Shown one piece after another: positions 23,641 to 34,644 of a stretch of 64,000 bases of DNA. The notes under the pieces were generated by a model that had not been told where the DNA came from, did no database searches, and saw only the letters and a list, made by a program, of their open reading frames with translations. Position 1 is the first letter of the stretch, and each line of letters begins with the position of its first letter. The DNA comes from Heliopora coerulea (taxonomy: Eukaryota; Cnidaria; Anthozoa; Scleralcyonacea; Helioporidae), in NCBI GenBank assembly GCA_030142905.1, contig JASJOG010000100.1, positions 1,161,210 to 1,225,209 on the forward strand, in the 5' to 3' direction. The translations under genes and the position numbers were made by a program.

Positions 23641-26600
23641 TAATTTACGACATCATCCGTCTGAATTCCTCGATGAACACTTTAAAATATCAACTACTTG
23701 TGTGTGCAATCCATCTGCTCTTTCATCCATGATCAGGTTTACAAATTCATCTCAAAGCTGCTTAGCGACAAGTATTTTATCTTCAGAAGTATTTTATCTT
23801 CAAGAGTGCGTCGAATCGGAAAGATAGTGGTTCCTCTTGTACCATAATAGTGTACCAAAATCCATTTGAAGTTCTGATGTTTTTCGTCAATTGGGTTATT
23901 AATAACGTATACGTCTTTTGTCTTGTGTTGTTTTGTTTTTCTAATGTGCACCAACTACTACTGGGAATCGCCCTCGTCGGCCGTTATTCCCAGAGACCGG
24001 TGATCATTAGTTATCAAAGCTGGCGCAACGATCTCAACTATGAGATGAAAACCGGATTTTGATAAATAGTTTTTTCAGTACTGCAACATTTTAAATACCG
24101 ACAGGATTTGTAACAGACTTCAGTTTAATCACTTCATGCATATTTTCTTTTTGGTTTTCTAATCTCCCACCTGCTGAAGAGACTTGTAATTAATTCTACT
24201 TGCGACAGTGTGTGATTTAACCGTACATTAACTCTGACATGCATAATGACATATGGAAAATAACAAAACTCTCCTTATAGTGTTACATTATGCAAGGACC
24301 CAGACGTCCAGCCCATTGTCTGCACTTTTTAATGTTTGTGTCTTATTTCCTCAGTCACCTTCATCCTGGCACGCATCCTCCAAAAATGTTCAAGCTGTGG
24401 TTTACTGCTGGTCCCCTTTTAGGGAAGAACAACAGCACAGTGATAATTTTGGAGCAGGACAATTTTTGAAGTAATGTCTTCTCCTAAAATTTGACAAACC
24501 AAGGAATTTGCAGGAAACATGGCGGCGGCAAGAAAAACGAGGACAAAAATCCATTAAGTTAGACAGTTGGTCGAATTTTGAAATTTTACTCTGGCTAACT
24601 CCAGACAATTTTAATGGTCCAGGGGAGAAATCTCGGACCAAAAGGGTTATTAAGTAACCAGTCTTTTCAATGGGATATCATTCCGCGAGTTAGTTAGTCA
24701 CCCGAGTTAGAATTCTAGTCAGGATTCGAGTAAGGATTCCTAACCACAAAGTAACACATTTGTTATCTAAATATAGATATGATCGATTATGTGATCTCTT
24801 CGCTCTCGAGTCTGGAGCGAACCCTAACCCTAACCCTAACCCTAACCCTAACCGTAATCTCAACTCAAATCCGAATTCGTATCCCAACTCGAATCCCAAC
24901 TCGAATCCAAACTAGGGTTCTTGCCGTCCTCATCATTCTGCAGACGACACTCGTCATCGTCAACACTTTAACATCTTGTATTTGGCAATAAGTTGATGCC
25001 ATGTGTTTTTGTTTTGGTGGAGATCCTCACGCAAATAAAATTTATCTTCTTTTCCATTGTGTTTTAATATAACTTTAAATTGCATAAAAATGTTGATATT
25101 TATGAAACCAGAAATGTGAACAAAATTCATGTGAACTTAGAAAGGGCAACAACGAAACAAATGTCAGATATAATCGGATCACATTTGCAAACTCGTCCAA
25201 AATCATTACTGAATCAACATCTTTTGTCATAATTGCAAGCCAATTAAGACGTGGTCTTTGATACAGTGGTCCATAATTGATTAATCTGTACTTTTATATT
25301 AATAGTTTTTTCTCGGTCAACTATCCAATGGATAGAATATAGAATATTATTTTATGATATGAATAGGCATTATCTTCTTGGTAAGCTATCGATTAACTGG
25401 CCAGGACTTCACCAAGCAGTTTATACATTTCCTGTTGTTAGATGAAATGCTATCATTGACCGGATGCTAATCTTGCAGTTAAGCGTTCAAGACGCGCTCC
25501 CAAAAGTTGTTCTAAATGTTGGCCTCTATAAAATTTACACAGGCGTCTGCTGGGTTCCCCCCTGTAAATGTCTTAGTCACGCAATTGAGTGTAACGAGCA
25601 GGGGTCGTTGCACGCTTATATTGGAGTTACACTAAATAGATTAACACTAATAAATAACAATGTAGTCCTCGTAGATTATTTACATTCTTAATTTATAAGA
25701 TACAAGGAATCATATTACAAATAACTCCTCGATCAAGCCTGTTTGGTCCGTACCGAATCGTTCTTTTCGACCTGCAAGGACCAACCCATTTGATTTGGTC
25801 TTTACTAGCAAAAAAGGAGCGAGCCGACCAACAGCGGTTCACTATAAAGGGGTGTAGTGATCGGAGCGACGCTTCACCCTTTTCTTAAATCGATTGGTAA
25901 AATCACAGACGTCGTTCAGGCTTCCTCCCCAACGAGTCATTGTTGGCGATCAAGCCGGGCACCGATCCTCAAGGACGTCTGCGAATTATCGGTGAGATGG
26001 AGATTCGATTGGGAAAACCTTTACTTTTCGGTAAAATGTAATGAATAACTCATTGTTTTGGTTGGTAAAACACATTTGTTTGGTGGATAGAAGACGCAAG
26101 GTTAGTCTGTAAAAGAGGCGACAAGCTGCTGTACGTCCCTGCCGACTTAAAACAGTAAGTAAAGACCAATATCTTCTACACGGAACTTAGTAAGATTGAC
26201 CTATGTTTGCATATCTATCACGACGGGGCAGTCTCTACCAATTAAAACAGAATATAGAGGTCATAAGACATTTTATAAGTACTCCTCTTGAACGATTATC
26301 TCATTAAGCATTCAATCTTTTCAGATGTTTTTCTTAAGATCTGAAGCTTGGCACAGTCTAGAAGAGAATAAAGCACTCGAAAGTCCAGACGGCTTCTGAG
26401 ATTCATCATCATTTCATGTCTAAACAAGAACAAATTAAAGATTAACTGGAGTGATCGTTGTAGGTCCTGCTGAGTTTCGCAAAAAAGTTTTCTTCTCGAG
26501 CAACAGTGCGCAACATGTCTTCCATGGTAACAACCAGCGAAGCGGGAATGAATAAATGACATGCGGAATAATGAAGCGGTTCGATGCAGTAAATGACCAA

Positions 26601-26800
26601 ACATTAGGCGTTTACTTACATCACAGAAAACAGCAGGGAAGGCGTAAACAGTTGAGTGGAAATTAAGCCGTTTCAGTATCCCTTTTTATTCAGTGGTTTC
26701 GACTCAACATTCGTGTTCAACCTGTGTTTAAGAAGCTAATCTTTCTGATCTTCTTTAACTGAAGAAGTTCCTGATCTTAAACGAATTATCCTTGGAATCC
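23641..26800. other. Intergenic, upstream of the first MFSD6-like gene
   Basis: Contains one CTGGCTAAC repeat (24583-24630) and the telomere-type repeat. No further coding signal; a 5'UTR exon or promoter for the gene at 26809 must lie here but was not resolved. Confidence 0.4.
24820..24853 (+). repeat. Interstitial telomere-type repeat (CCCTAA)5
   Basis: Five CCCTAA units in a row, then decayed CAACTCGAATCC-type units to about 24915. On the left (24680-24750) lie GAGTTAG-type units, so the tract may be an eroded larger block. Confidence 0.85.
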
Positions 26801-26808
26801 TTCACCAT

Positions 26809-28240
26809 ATGGCGGGGAAGAAGAAAAGAACACTTCAATTTGCCTTTTCTTTCACGGAACTGCCATACAAGATCTTTTACTTCATGTTCTACGCTGGTTA
26901 TATGCCTCTTCTTTTATATCTACCAGTTTACTTCAAGTATATCGGGCTTAACGCAGTCCACGTTGGCCTGTTGAACGGCATTCGTCCCATACTACAGTCG
27001 ACTGCAACGCCATTGTTGGTGATGCTGGGCGAGCGATTTAGCTCACGAAAACTGCTCTTCATTATTTCCTGTCTCGTAATGATTGCCAGGGTGCTGATAA
27101 TATTCCTGTTCTTACGTCCCAGACATCAAGTTTGTACGGTAAAATACATTAATGAATCTGACTATACCGTAAGAGAAATGTCCCATTTCATTGAACACAA
27201 GCTGACCAAACGCTCCTTGGTCACAGAAGACTGGTCATGGAACTGGAAAGACGCCACTAATGAAACCATAAATTATGCTGGGCCAAAGGAACGTCTATAC
27301 AGAGCAGGAAGGAATTTGAAAAGTCCACCAATCGCTTCAAATGGTACTGCGTTTGTGCAAAAACCAAGCGAGGGCTTGAACCAAACTCATCCAAACGGAA
27401 TGACAAATGTTTCAAGCAGTAACGTTTCTGGTTCTACAATGACTCCACTGACTGAAAGGACGAATAACATCAGGGTTGAATACCACGTAGTTAACGACAA
27501 AGATGAAGTCTATCGTATTTTTATAGCCCTGTTAATACTAGCGATACTCGGAGATTGGTTTGATGCGACTATATTCACTCTCGTGGACCACTCATGCGTC
27601 GCAAACCTGGAATCTGAAAGCTACGGACTTGTTCGTCTCTGGGGGAACGTTGGCTGGGGATTAATTACACCTACAATCGGTTTTATAATGTACCATTTCC
27701 ACGATGAGATGTGTGGCAAAAGTGTGGGATCATTCCACTATCTGTTCTTCTTTTTCATCGGTTTTGCGTACGTGGCATTACTCGTCGGTTCCCATCTCGA
27801 TTTCTCAACTATCCCAACGGATAACATTGCAAGGACGATTCGCAGCACTCTATCGAATTTTCAATATGGTATGTTCCTATTTGCATCGTCCTTCTCCGGT
27901 TTCTGCAACGGGTTTTTCTTAACCTTCGTCAACTGGTTCATCGACAGTCTCGGTGGGAGTGCACTGATCATGGGGATAGCAACTGGATGTAAATGTTACG
28001 TGGATGCAGTGCTGTTTTTTTTACTGGCCAAAATAATTGACTACTTTGGTCATCAGGCTACGATGAACATTGGTTTTCTCGGTCACATTGCGGTGTTTCT
28101 CATTTATTTTGCCATAAAGGAAGCTTGGCTTGTCGTCATCGCCGAAACAATTCACGCTATAGTTTACGCCTTGATGACATCCACTTGCGTTTCATTTCTC
28201 ATTTATGCTGCGCCAGCAGGTTCCAGTCCCAGGATGCAAG
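26809..28240 (+). CDS. MFSD6-like major facilitator transporter, coding exon 1 (paralog 1)
   Basis: Encodes the first 477 residues of a predicted 589-residue polytopic transporter of the MFS_1_like/MFSD6 family; the substrate cannot be told from sequence. Visible: hydrophobic segments at about 20-42, 50-73 and 81-102, with the family phrase HVGLLNGIRPILQ at 51-63 after the first segment. A polar loop of about 103-233 follows, with six N-glycosylation sequons (N115, N151, N178, N191, N200, N205). A second hydrophobic half runs from about 236 onward. The MFS motif A position reads GERFSSRK, lacking the usual Gly-Asp pattern kept in paralog 2. The start ATG has a purine-poor but acceptable context (ACCATATGG). 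The exon ends in phase 1 at CAAG|GTAGGG. Reading past this donor gives a short unrelated tail and stop, so the open frame beyond 28240 is intron. The joint to 34307 keeps frame exactly. Confidence 0.93.
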
Positions 28241-29603
28241 GTAGGGTATGCATTTCAGAATGTCCGAAAGGGGTTGTCTAGACTAAATTTTGCAGTGGAA
28301 ATACCCAAGTCCCAGTTTATTGGTGGAGGAGACAGAGTATTCTTAACTATCTCAGCTATGTTTTGCAAGATGTCAGAGACAACACAAAAACTTGTATAGC
28401 AGGCTCTTAAGATTCGTGAACCGATTATAATGGTAAAAAAGATTTAGGCGAAACAGAATCTAGCCCCCCACGTCCTCGTGGTCTATATATTATCCTTTCG
28501 AAAGCCCGCCGAATTATCTCGAAAGTTCCAGTCAATCATTGAATTAGTGAAAACAGCTCGATGCTTACCGCAGTAGTCTGTACTCAATTTTCGTTTGATT
28601 TGTATTCTAGCAAATTTCCTTGAGATACATCTCAGCAAAGTCATTACTATCTTTTTGAAACTATTCTTACCATATAAAGTCAAGCTCAAGACGTGCTTTA
28701 GCAAGGGTACTTTTGTGTACCGTTTACGGGTTCCATTATGAACCTATATTTCGATGTTCTTTACAAAATTTAGTCCTCAGGTCAGAGTGCACCAATGCGG
28801 AAAAAGATGTTGTCCCTCTGTGGAAAAAATTCCATGGCAGCATACATTGTGACAACTAAAAATCAACCAAACTACATAAGATTTATTCATTACTCCATTA
28901 GCATTCCTGGCTTTATGCTGAGATATAAAAATCAGCTATTCTTGTCGCCTTTGATTGACGAGAGTCAACCAATATACACCGTAGAGAGTTCACGACCGTA
29001 ATTTCTTGTCATTTAACCATATATCTGCTACCTAAAACAGACGTAACATTCAAATTATGTTAGTTGTTTTTCCCAACCATGTTTACATGTCATTATTTGA
29101 CATTTGCGGTCAATACAGATTATTGCCTTAATTTAAGGCACTCTTATGGCATTCCTTGTTGAGTTACTCTACCGATTTTGAAGCTTAGTTTGTCTCAATA
29201 GTCAGAGAGCAAAGATCTAGTATCAAACAAGCAGGGAACCACTCTAAAAGCGTAGCACCAACGTTTATTCTATATCTCAGAAAGATTTGCAATGGAAATT
29301 ATATACAAATTTAGCAGATATGAATAATAAAGTCATTCAGCATCAGTGAAGTGCAATCATGCGTTTTTTCTTTCCTCAATTATCATACAAATATTGGCGC
29401 CAGTACGATCTTCACATGGTGGGACGGGGGTGGTGAGGCCAAACGGCCCTTAATACTGCCAAAATTTCGTTGACGACAGATGAACCAAATGATTTCAAAA
29501 TTTCCACTAGAAGTTGCGTAACGTATATTTATATTATATTTAAAATTTATTATTGGTTCATCTGTTGTAAACGCAACTTTGCAACCCAACCAATTTTGCA
29601 ACC

Positions 29604-29613
29604 CTATCTATCT

Positions 29614-29697
<84 letters not shown>

Positions 29698-29713
29698 GTA
29701 GATAGATAGATAG
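29604..29713 (+). repeat. (TAGA)n microsatellite
   Basis: More than 20 tetranucleotide units beside the foldback MITE; the first units are in inverted phase (ATCTATCTATAGATAG). Confidence 0.95.
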
Positions 29714-30046
29714 AGATTTCTTGAATGCGGTTTTCCGGATTTACGATTTTGATCTTGAGCTTTCAGCTCGATTCATCGAGCCGTAGTTAGAAGTGAATGG
29801 GAGCTTTTGCCCGCATGCACTTGTGCCAGTGCTTGCGGACAAAAGCTCAGCCCATAGAACACCAAAGATTCAACAAACATACGCAACGAATCAGCAACAC
29901 CCCAACCTATCAGACGTTCACAAAGACTGCTGGCACAAGTGCTTGCGGGCAAAAGCTCCCATTCACTTCTGACGACGGCTCGATGAATCGAGTTGAAAGC
30001 TCCAGATCAGAACCGTAAATCCGGAGAGCCGCGTTCAAGAAATCTC
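29713..30046. mobile_element. Foldback MITE with 116 bp inverted arms
   Basis: Arms 29713-29828 and 29931-30046 are imperfect inverted repeats, from GAGATTTCTTGAA to CACTTGTGCCA. A second, internal inverted copy of GCTTTTGxCCGCA-GCAC lies just after the left arm (about 29830-29852), so two alternative hairpins are possible. It is flanked on the left by a (TAGA)n tract. Confidence 0.75.
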
Positions 30047-30077
30047 ATAATATGCCTGGATTACACATTTTTAACTC

Positions 30078-30146
<69 letters not shown>
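30078..30146 (+). repeat. (TA)n(TG)n microsatellite
   Basis: TA repeats run into TG repeats with a few C interruptions. A similar TA/TG tract lies at 30312-30367. Confidence 0.95.
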
Positions 30147-30148
<2 letters not shown>

Positions 30149-30192
30149 TATAAGTAAATTTCATCTTACTGAGTGTAGATGTTTGAGACTGT

Positions 30193-30307
30193 CTGAGACC
30201 CTATAGTCTAGTGGTAAAACAACCGTACCGGCAATCTGGAGACACGGGTTCGATTCCCGTCAGGGAACTCAGAAATTTTCTGAGATAAAGCTTGAGAACA
30301 AACTTTT

Positions 30308-30310
<3 letters not shown>
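30193..30310 (+). repeat. tRNA-derived SINE
   Basis: A box TATAGTCTAGTGGTAAAAC, B box GGGTTCGATTCCC, and tail CAGAAATTTTCTGAGATAAA like that of the 15-16 kb SINEs. It sits between TA/TG repeats in the MFSD6-like intron. Confidence 0.6.
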
Positions 30311-30367
<57 letters not shown>

Positions 30368-30414
30368 AACGAACTTATTTTAAGGAAACAATCATTCATT
30401 TATATATATATATT

Positions 30415-32243
30415 TATAAGAAGTTTTAGGTCACCCCTCGATTTGTAACTTTTTTGGTTATATCTCAGAATATTACAATACACGAATGTTACACAACGTT
30501 GGAAAACTGTTTTACACAAGTGTAGCAATGGAAAAGCGGAACGTTTTAAAGTCTAGTACTTGGTACTACCACCACGAGCAGAAATTACTACAATACAACG
30601 CCGGGATTTTGATGAAACAAGGTTCTCTGTTACAATTGCGTCAATGCTGTCCCATGACACAAAAATAGCTACCTTTAATTCCTCCAAGTTCTTGCATGGT
30701 CTGGTCTCTGACTTCTTCTTTACTACCTCCCAAAGATGCTCAATGGGCTAACTGATATCCTTTTCATCTCAAACCAAGACTTGGTCCTATTTGCTCTGTG
30801 ACATGGAGCCCATCTTGTTGGAAGATAATCTCTTCCGCACAGCTTTTTCCCGTTTTTCTCAAGAGTGCGACAGATCAGCCTAACGTATGCTGATGCGTCC
30901 AGTCGACCGTTAACTACCTTGAGGCTTCCAACCCCACTGACCACCATGCATCCCCATACCTGGCTTTTCCCTCCTCCGTTCTTAGCTGCGGGTACAATAC
31001 AGTCTGGGTGGTACCGCTCTCCTACTCTACTTCTAACAACTGTCCTCCTCCCTGGAATCAGCTCAAAAATTGACTTGTCGGAAAACAACATCTTCGCCCA
31101 CTGTTAGGATGTACAATCCTTCCCCTCCCGACACCACTCCAGTCTCTTCTGTTTGTGGGCCTGTGTGCGCAGAGGCTTCCTTACTGTAAAGGCTAGTTTC
31201 CATATAATCGCTGACGATCGCTGACGATCGCCGGATCGCTGAAATCATTGAAGCGAAGGATCGCTGACGATCGCCAACGATCGCTTGAGTTTGTTTCCAT
31301 ATGATCGCTCAATTCATTGTATCCCAGTGCCTTCTTGTGCCTGAATATTTATTGTTCAGCAGACACCGCAGGCCGTCAACGGTTCCAAACCAAATTTGTC
31401 GCTTACGACCTTCAAGGCGTTGAGTTTTTTGAACTTGTCTTTATACTCTTTACAGTATCGGTTGTATAAACGTTCATGAATTTCTTCCATTTCTTCGAAG
31501 CACGTGGTCAATTGAAGACAAATACCTGAACGTCACAATGTCAACAGAAAATGATGCATTTTGGGATCGTTTCGATCGCTGGATCGCTGAATTTTATTTC
31601 CATATAATCGCTGACGATCGCCGTGGATCGCTGTGGATCGCTCACGATCGCTGAGATAGAACATTTTCTATCTCAGCGATCGTCAGCGATCGCGGTCGTC
31701 GGGGATCGCTCACGATCGCTGGATCGCTGAAAAGTGTTTCCATATAATCGCTGTCGATCGCTCATGATCGCTGGCGATCAACAGCGATCGTCAGCGATTA
31801 TATGGAAACTAGCCTTTACACAGCCTTTCAACTCAAACTCTTGAAGCCGTCTTCTAATTGTACTGGAGCATACCTGGATTCCTGTGGCATCCTTTAACTT
31901 CAACTTTAACAAATGAATTGTTCCCATGTGGTACACGTGTGAAATATCTATTCAGAGAACACTGGGTATGTGTGATTTCTAATGAAAACAACTGCACATA
32001 GCAAGAAAAACCTAGCAACAAGGATGAAATGACTGTTCATTTCTCCCTAGCTGCCACGCAGCTTTAGGAACAAATTTCATAAAAACAGCTACTCTGTCAA
32101 AAGTAGAATGAATCCCAGCTATCCAGATTAAGAAAAGGCTCTACTAGGATGAAAAATAGGCTTTGGGACCAGATAGAAGAGTACAGAAACAACTGAAGTG
32201 GCATATATTTAAATTTCAGAAGGCGACCTAAAACTTTTGCACG

Positions 32244-32254
<11 letters not shown>
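30415..32254 (-). mobile_element. Tc1-like transposon, degenerate, split by a nested MITE
   Basis: The minus strand encodes KLKDATGIQVCSSTIRRRLQ (helix-turn-helix part, about 31850-31930). After the nested insertion come VRKPLRTQAHKQKRLEW, KMLFSDKSIFELIP (first catalytic Asp), GGGKSQVWGCMVVSGVGSL, and a decayed PTRWAPCHRA that should hold the second catalytic Asp. Stops and losses show it is inactive. The outer ends show AGTTTTAGGTC in inverted orientation, next to TA repeats. Confidence 0.8.
31185..31820. mobile_element. GATCGC-rich MITE inserted in the Tc1 transposase frame
   Basis: Terminal inverted repeats TGTAAAGGCTAGTTTCC match at both ends for about 38 bp. The body is packed with GATCGCTGA-type repeats (31205-31290 and 31565-31800). 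The interrupted Tc1 frame reads FELKGC on one side and RKPL on the other, joining in frame with a 2 bp overlap (GT), so the insertion is later than the Tc1 copy. Confidence 0.75.

Positions 32255-32285
<31 letters not shown>
32249..32285 (+). repeat. (TA)n tracts of the MFSD6-like intron
   Basis: Pure TA runs here and at about 33237-33280, 33535-33592, 33606-33626 and 34186-34209. They border the Tc1, Penelope and mariner insertions, consistent with TA-targeting elements. Confidence 0.9.
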
Positions 32286-32287
<2 letters not shown>

Positions 32288-32318
32288 ATACATACAGAAT
32301 TTAGCTTAAAATGTTATT

Positions 32319-32362
32319 ATCACAACTCTGAGTTTCACGCTTGTCGGCGATTTTCAGGTGAC
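32319..32362 (-). ncRNA. Hammerhead-ribozyme-like motif, left arm (core damaged)
   Basis: Inverted counterpart of the motif at 33091-33134. Stems I, II and III still form, but the core reads CTGAAAA, losing the conserved G before the last A. It is probably inactive. Confidence 0.5.
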
Positions 32363-32590
32363 TGAGGGGGTTCTGCTACAACTGTCCTTTATGTTGCGTG
32401 TCCGTGTCTATTTGTAGGTATGATGTCGTCGACGTATGATGAAATTTTGCTTTTGTGTATGCATTTTGAAAAGAGTTCGCTTCTTTTGTTCAAAGCATAA
32501 AAAACGTTATACGCAGACACAACAACCGCATCCTGGTCACACCGTGAAACCGATCAACCGAAGACAAATGCAATTGCAGAAAGAAAGACG

Positions 32591-32998
32591 AATGGCCGCT
32601 GCTTTGGAAAATGTTTGACAAAGAACATTATCTACAAGGCCGAAGTCTCCACTACAGACCAGGACCAAACAACGAAAACATACATTGGGATGACATCCAA
32701 TGAATTCAAACAGCGCTACCGAAACCACGAAAAATACGAGAAATACAAAAACGAGAAATACAAAAACGAAACAGAACTATCAAAATACTTGTGGAAATTA
32801 AAGAAGGAAAAGCGTAATTTTACAACCACTTGGCCCATAATCAAACGAGCGGCTCCTTACCGGATCGGATCAAAAAAATGCAAGTTGTGTTTAGATGAAA
32901 AAGTCGAAATAATGAAGAGGAAATGGACAACAACTTTGAACAAAAGAAGCGAACTCTTTTCAAAATGCATACACGAAAGCAAAATTCCATTAGGTTGA
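32591..32998 (+). pseudogene. C-terminal GIY-YIG domain of a Penelope-like protein
   Basis: The frame reads CFGKCLTKNIIYKAEV, then KTYIGMTSNEFKQRYRNHEK, then ETELSKYLWKLKKEK, KRAAPYRIGSKKCKLCLDEK and TLNKRSELFSKCIHESK to the stop at 32996-32998. IIYKAEV and TYIGMT are the GIY and YIG parts, with Arg and Glu positions of the nuclease present. The RT domain is absent upstream, so this is a 5'-truncated piece. A duplicated YEKYKNEKYKNE stretch suggests a small internal repeat. Confidence 0.75.
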
Positions 32999-33090
32999 CG
33001 AATCCCGAAAAAGCTGTAAACAAACGACATCATACCTACAAATAGACACGAACACGCAACATAAAGGACAGTTGTAGAAGAACCCCCTCA

Positions 33091-33134
33091 GTCACCTGAA
33101 GATCGCCGACAAGCGTGAAACTCCGAGTAGTGAC
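33091..33134 (+). ncRNA. Hammerhead-ribozyme-like motif, right arm (core intact)
   Basis: In order: stem I GTCAC, core CTGAAGA, stem II TCGC-CGACAA-GCGT (three G-C pairs closed by a T-T), core GAA, stem III ACT-CCG-AGT, cleavage base A, and stem I return GTGAC. Stem I pairs 5 of 5. Hammerheads in the terminal repeats of Penelope-like elements are known; activity of this copy is inferred. Weak points are the short stem III and the T-T pair. Confidence 0.6.
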
Positions 33135-33236
33135 AATAACATTTTAAGCTAAATTCTGTAAATCCTGCTCTGCTAAATAACGCATTGAGCACTCTTTTTT
33201 CAAACCAACTCTACCTCGTATATTCTATATTCTATA

Positions 33237-33286
<50 letters not shown>

Positions 33287-33554
33287 TTATTTAACTACAG
33301 ACGGAACCGTTTCGGTCTACTGGGCCCCATCAGTGTAGTGCTGATGAGCAGGATGGAGAAGCCTATATTATATAGGCAACTCAAATGTCCCACACATGTG
33401 GTACATCTAAGCCATGCCAGAGTGCTCTAACTAGAGACTAGTCAGCGTGCGCAAATTCGCTAGCGGCATGACTCATCCTGTAGAGTGCTCGATATGAACC
33501 AAGAGGCCATAGAGCGATATCTAACTATCTATCATATATTTATATATATAAATT

Positions 33555-33595
<41 letters not shown>

Positions 33596-33626
33596 GCACG
33601 GTACTGTATATATATATATATATATA

Positions 33627-34185
33627 CAGGGTGTCCCAAAAAAATGTATACACACTTTGGATGATTATAAATACAATGTTTATCAAGACATATCTAAGTT
33701 TTATGACCCAAGTTAAAGAAGACGAGTGTAGAATTTTTTGAGTTATGGCAGGTGTTCGAACTGATGACCGTTCTGGTCCAGGCACTGCTGATAACGAGGA
33801 CAGATGGAATTGAAAACATTACGAATTATGATCATTTCATTTGGTATTTGGGTGCATTCTCTTTCAATTGCTGCTCTCAACTCATTGATTGTTACAGGTT
33901 TTGTGCTACAAACCTTATCTTTGACGTATCCCAATAAAAAAATCCACAGGCGTGAGGTCTGGTGAATGTGGGGGAATTCAATGCTATATTTTCACCCAAT
34001 CCATCTGTTCAGCAGATTTTGGTAAGTTAGGCTCTCATATCACGATGGTAGTGGGAAGGAGCTCCATCTTGCTGGAAATAAAACTCTTCATCTCCAAATT
34101 GCTCACGAATGCATGGCATTCGAAAGAAAGTTTGTTATAGTGAGTTATCATTCAAAGTGTGTATACATTTTTTTTGGACACCCTG
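33627..34185 (-). mobile_element. Internally deleted mariner-type element
   Basis: TIRs begin CAGGGTGTCCCAAAAAAA, followed by TGTATACACACTTTG, with TA on both outer sides (within TA repeats). The minus strand keeps the C-terminal transposase: FYFQQDGAPSHYHRD (second catalytic Asp), PDLTP-like region, GYVKDKVCSTKP, and NGHQFEHLP near the end, with frameshifts. The N-terminal half is deleted. Confidence 0.85.
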
Positions 34186-34306
34186 TATATATATATATAT
34201 ATATATATGATATATATTGTAGTAAATAAATGAAGTAACCCAAGCTTTTGTCTTGTCCACTTTCATGCATATGAATCTTGTCTGGGTTTTGACTTTATCG
34301 TTTTAG

Positions 34307-34644
34307 CTGTCCTGCAAGGGATCTACTGGGGCCTTGGAACGGGCTGTGGCTCCATCTTTGGTGGGTATTGCCTGGAGCGCGTTGGCTTTTCACAAACGTT
34401 CTTGGTCTTCACTGTCATAACCTGTGTCGTCGCGTTCGTTTTCTTAATCGTTCAACTCCTGTCGTATCTTGTGAATCCCGAAACCTTGGAAGAAATTTCA
34501 TCCGAAGCGAGTAGCAACTTTTATGGCGATGACGAAGATGACAGCAATGTTGAAGAAATTGAAGGAGAAAATGATTCACCAAAGCGATACGAAGAAGAAT
34601 TGTGGTCGCCAAGCCAGTCAAGGACCAAACAGAATGGCAACTGA
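34307..34644 (+). CDS. MFSD6-like transporter, last coding exon (paralog 1)
   Basis: Acceptor TTTTAG at 34301-34306, then phase-1 completion of the split codon. The exon encodes AVLQGIYWGLGTGCGSIFGG and one more hydrophobic segment (about 25 residues), then an acidic tail rich in Glu, Asp and Ser, ending in TGA at 34642-34644. The Gly-rich GLGxGxGSIxGG stretch matches the last exon of the minus-strand paralog at 45731-45981. Exon lengths 1432 + 338 = 1770 nt, exactly 590 codons including stop. The 6066 bp intron is filled with simple repeats and transposons. No strong AATAAA was found close downstream. Confidence 0.92.

Larger units (their letters stand above)
32300..33158 (+). mobile_element. 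Penelope-like fragment with inverted arms
   Basis: A left arm (32301-32498) is the inverted copy of the right arm (32936-33154). Between them is the plus-strand end of a Penelope protein. Each arm holds the last coding bases, a 3' region, and a hammerhead-like core. The insertion sits in intron 1 of the MFSD6-like gene between TA-repeat tracts. Confidence 0.75.

Noticed and set aside
26296..26604. 102-codon minus-strand frame just upstream of the first MFSD6-like gene
   Set aside because: Composition and content look random; it more likely covers the promoter or 5'UTR region.
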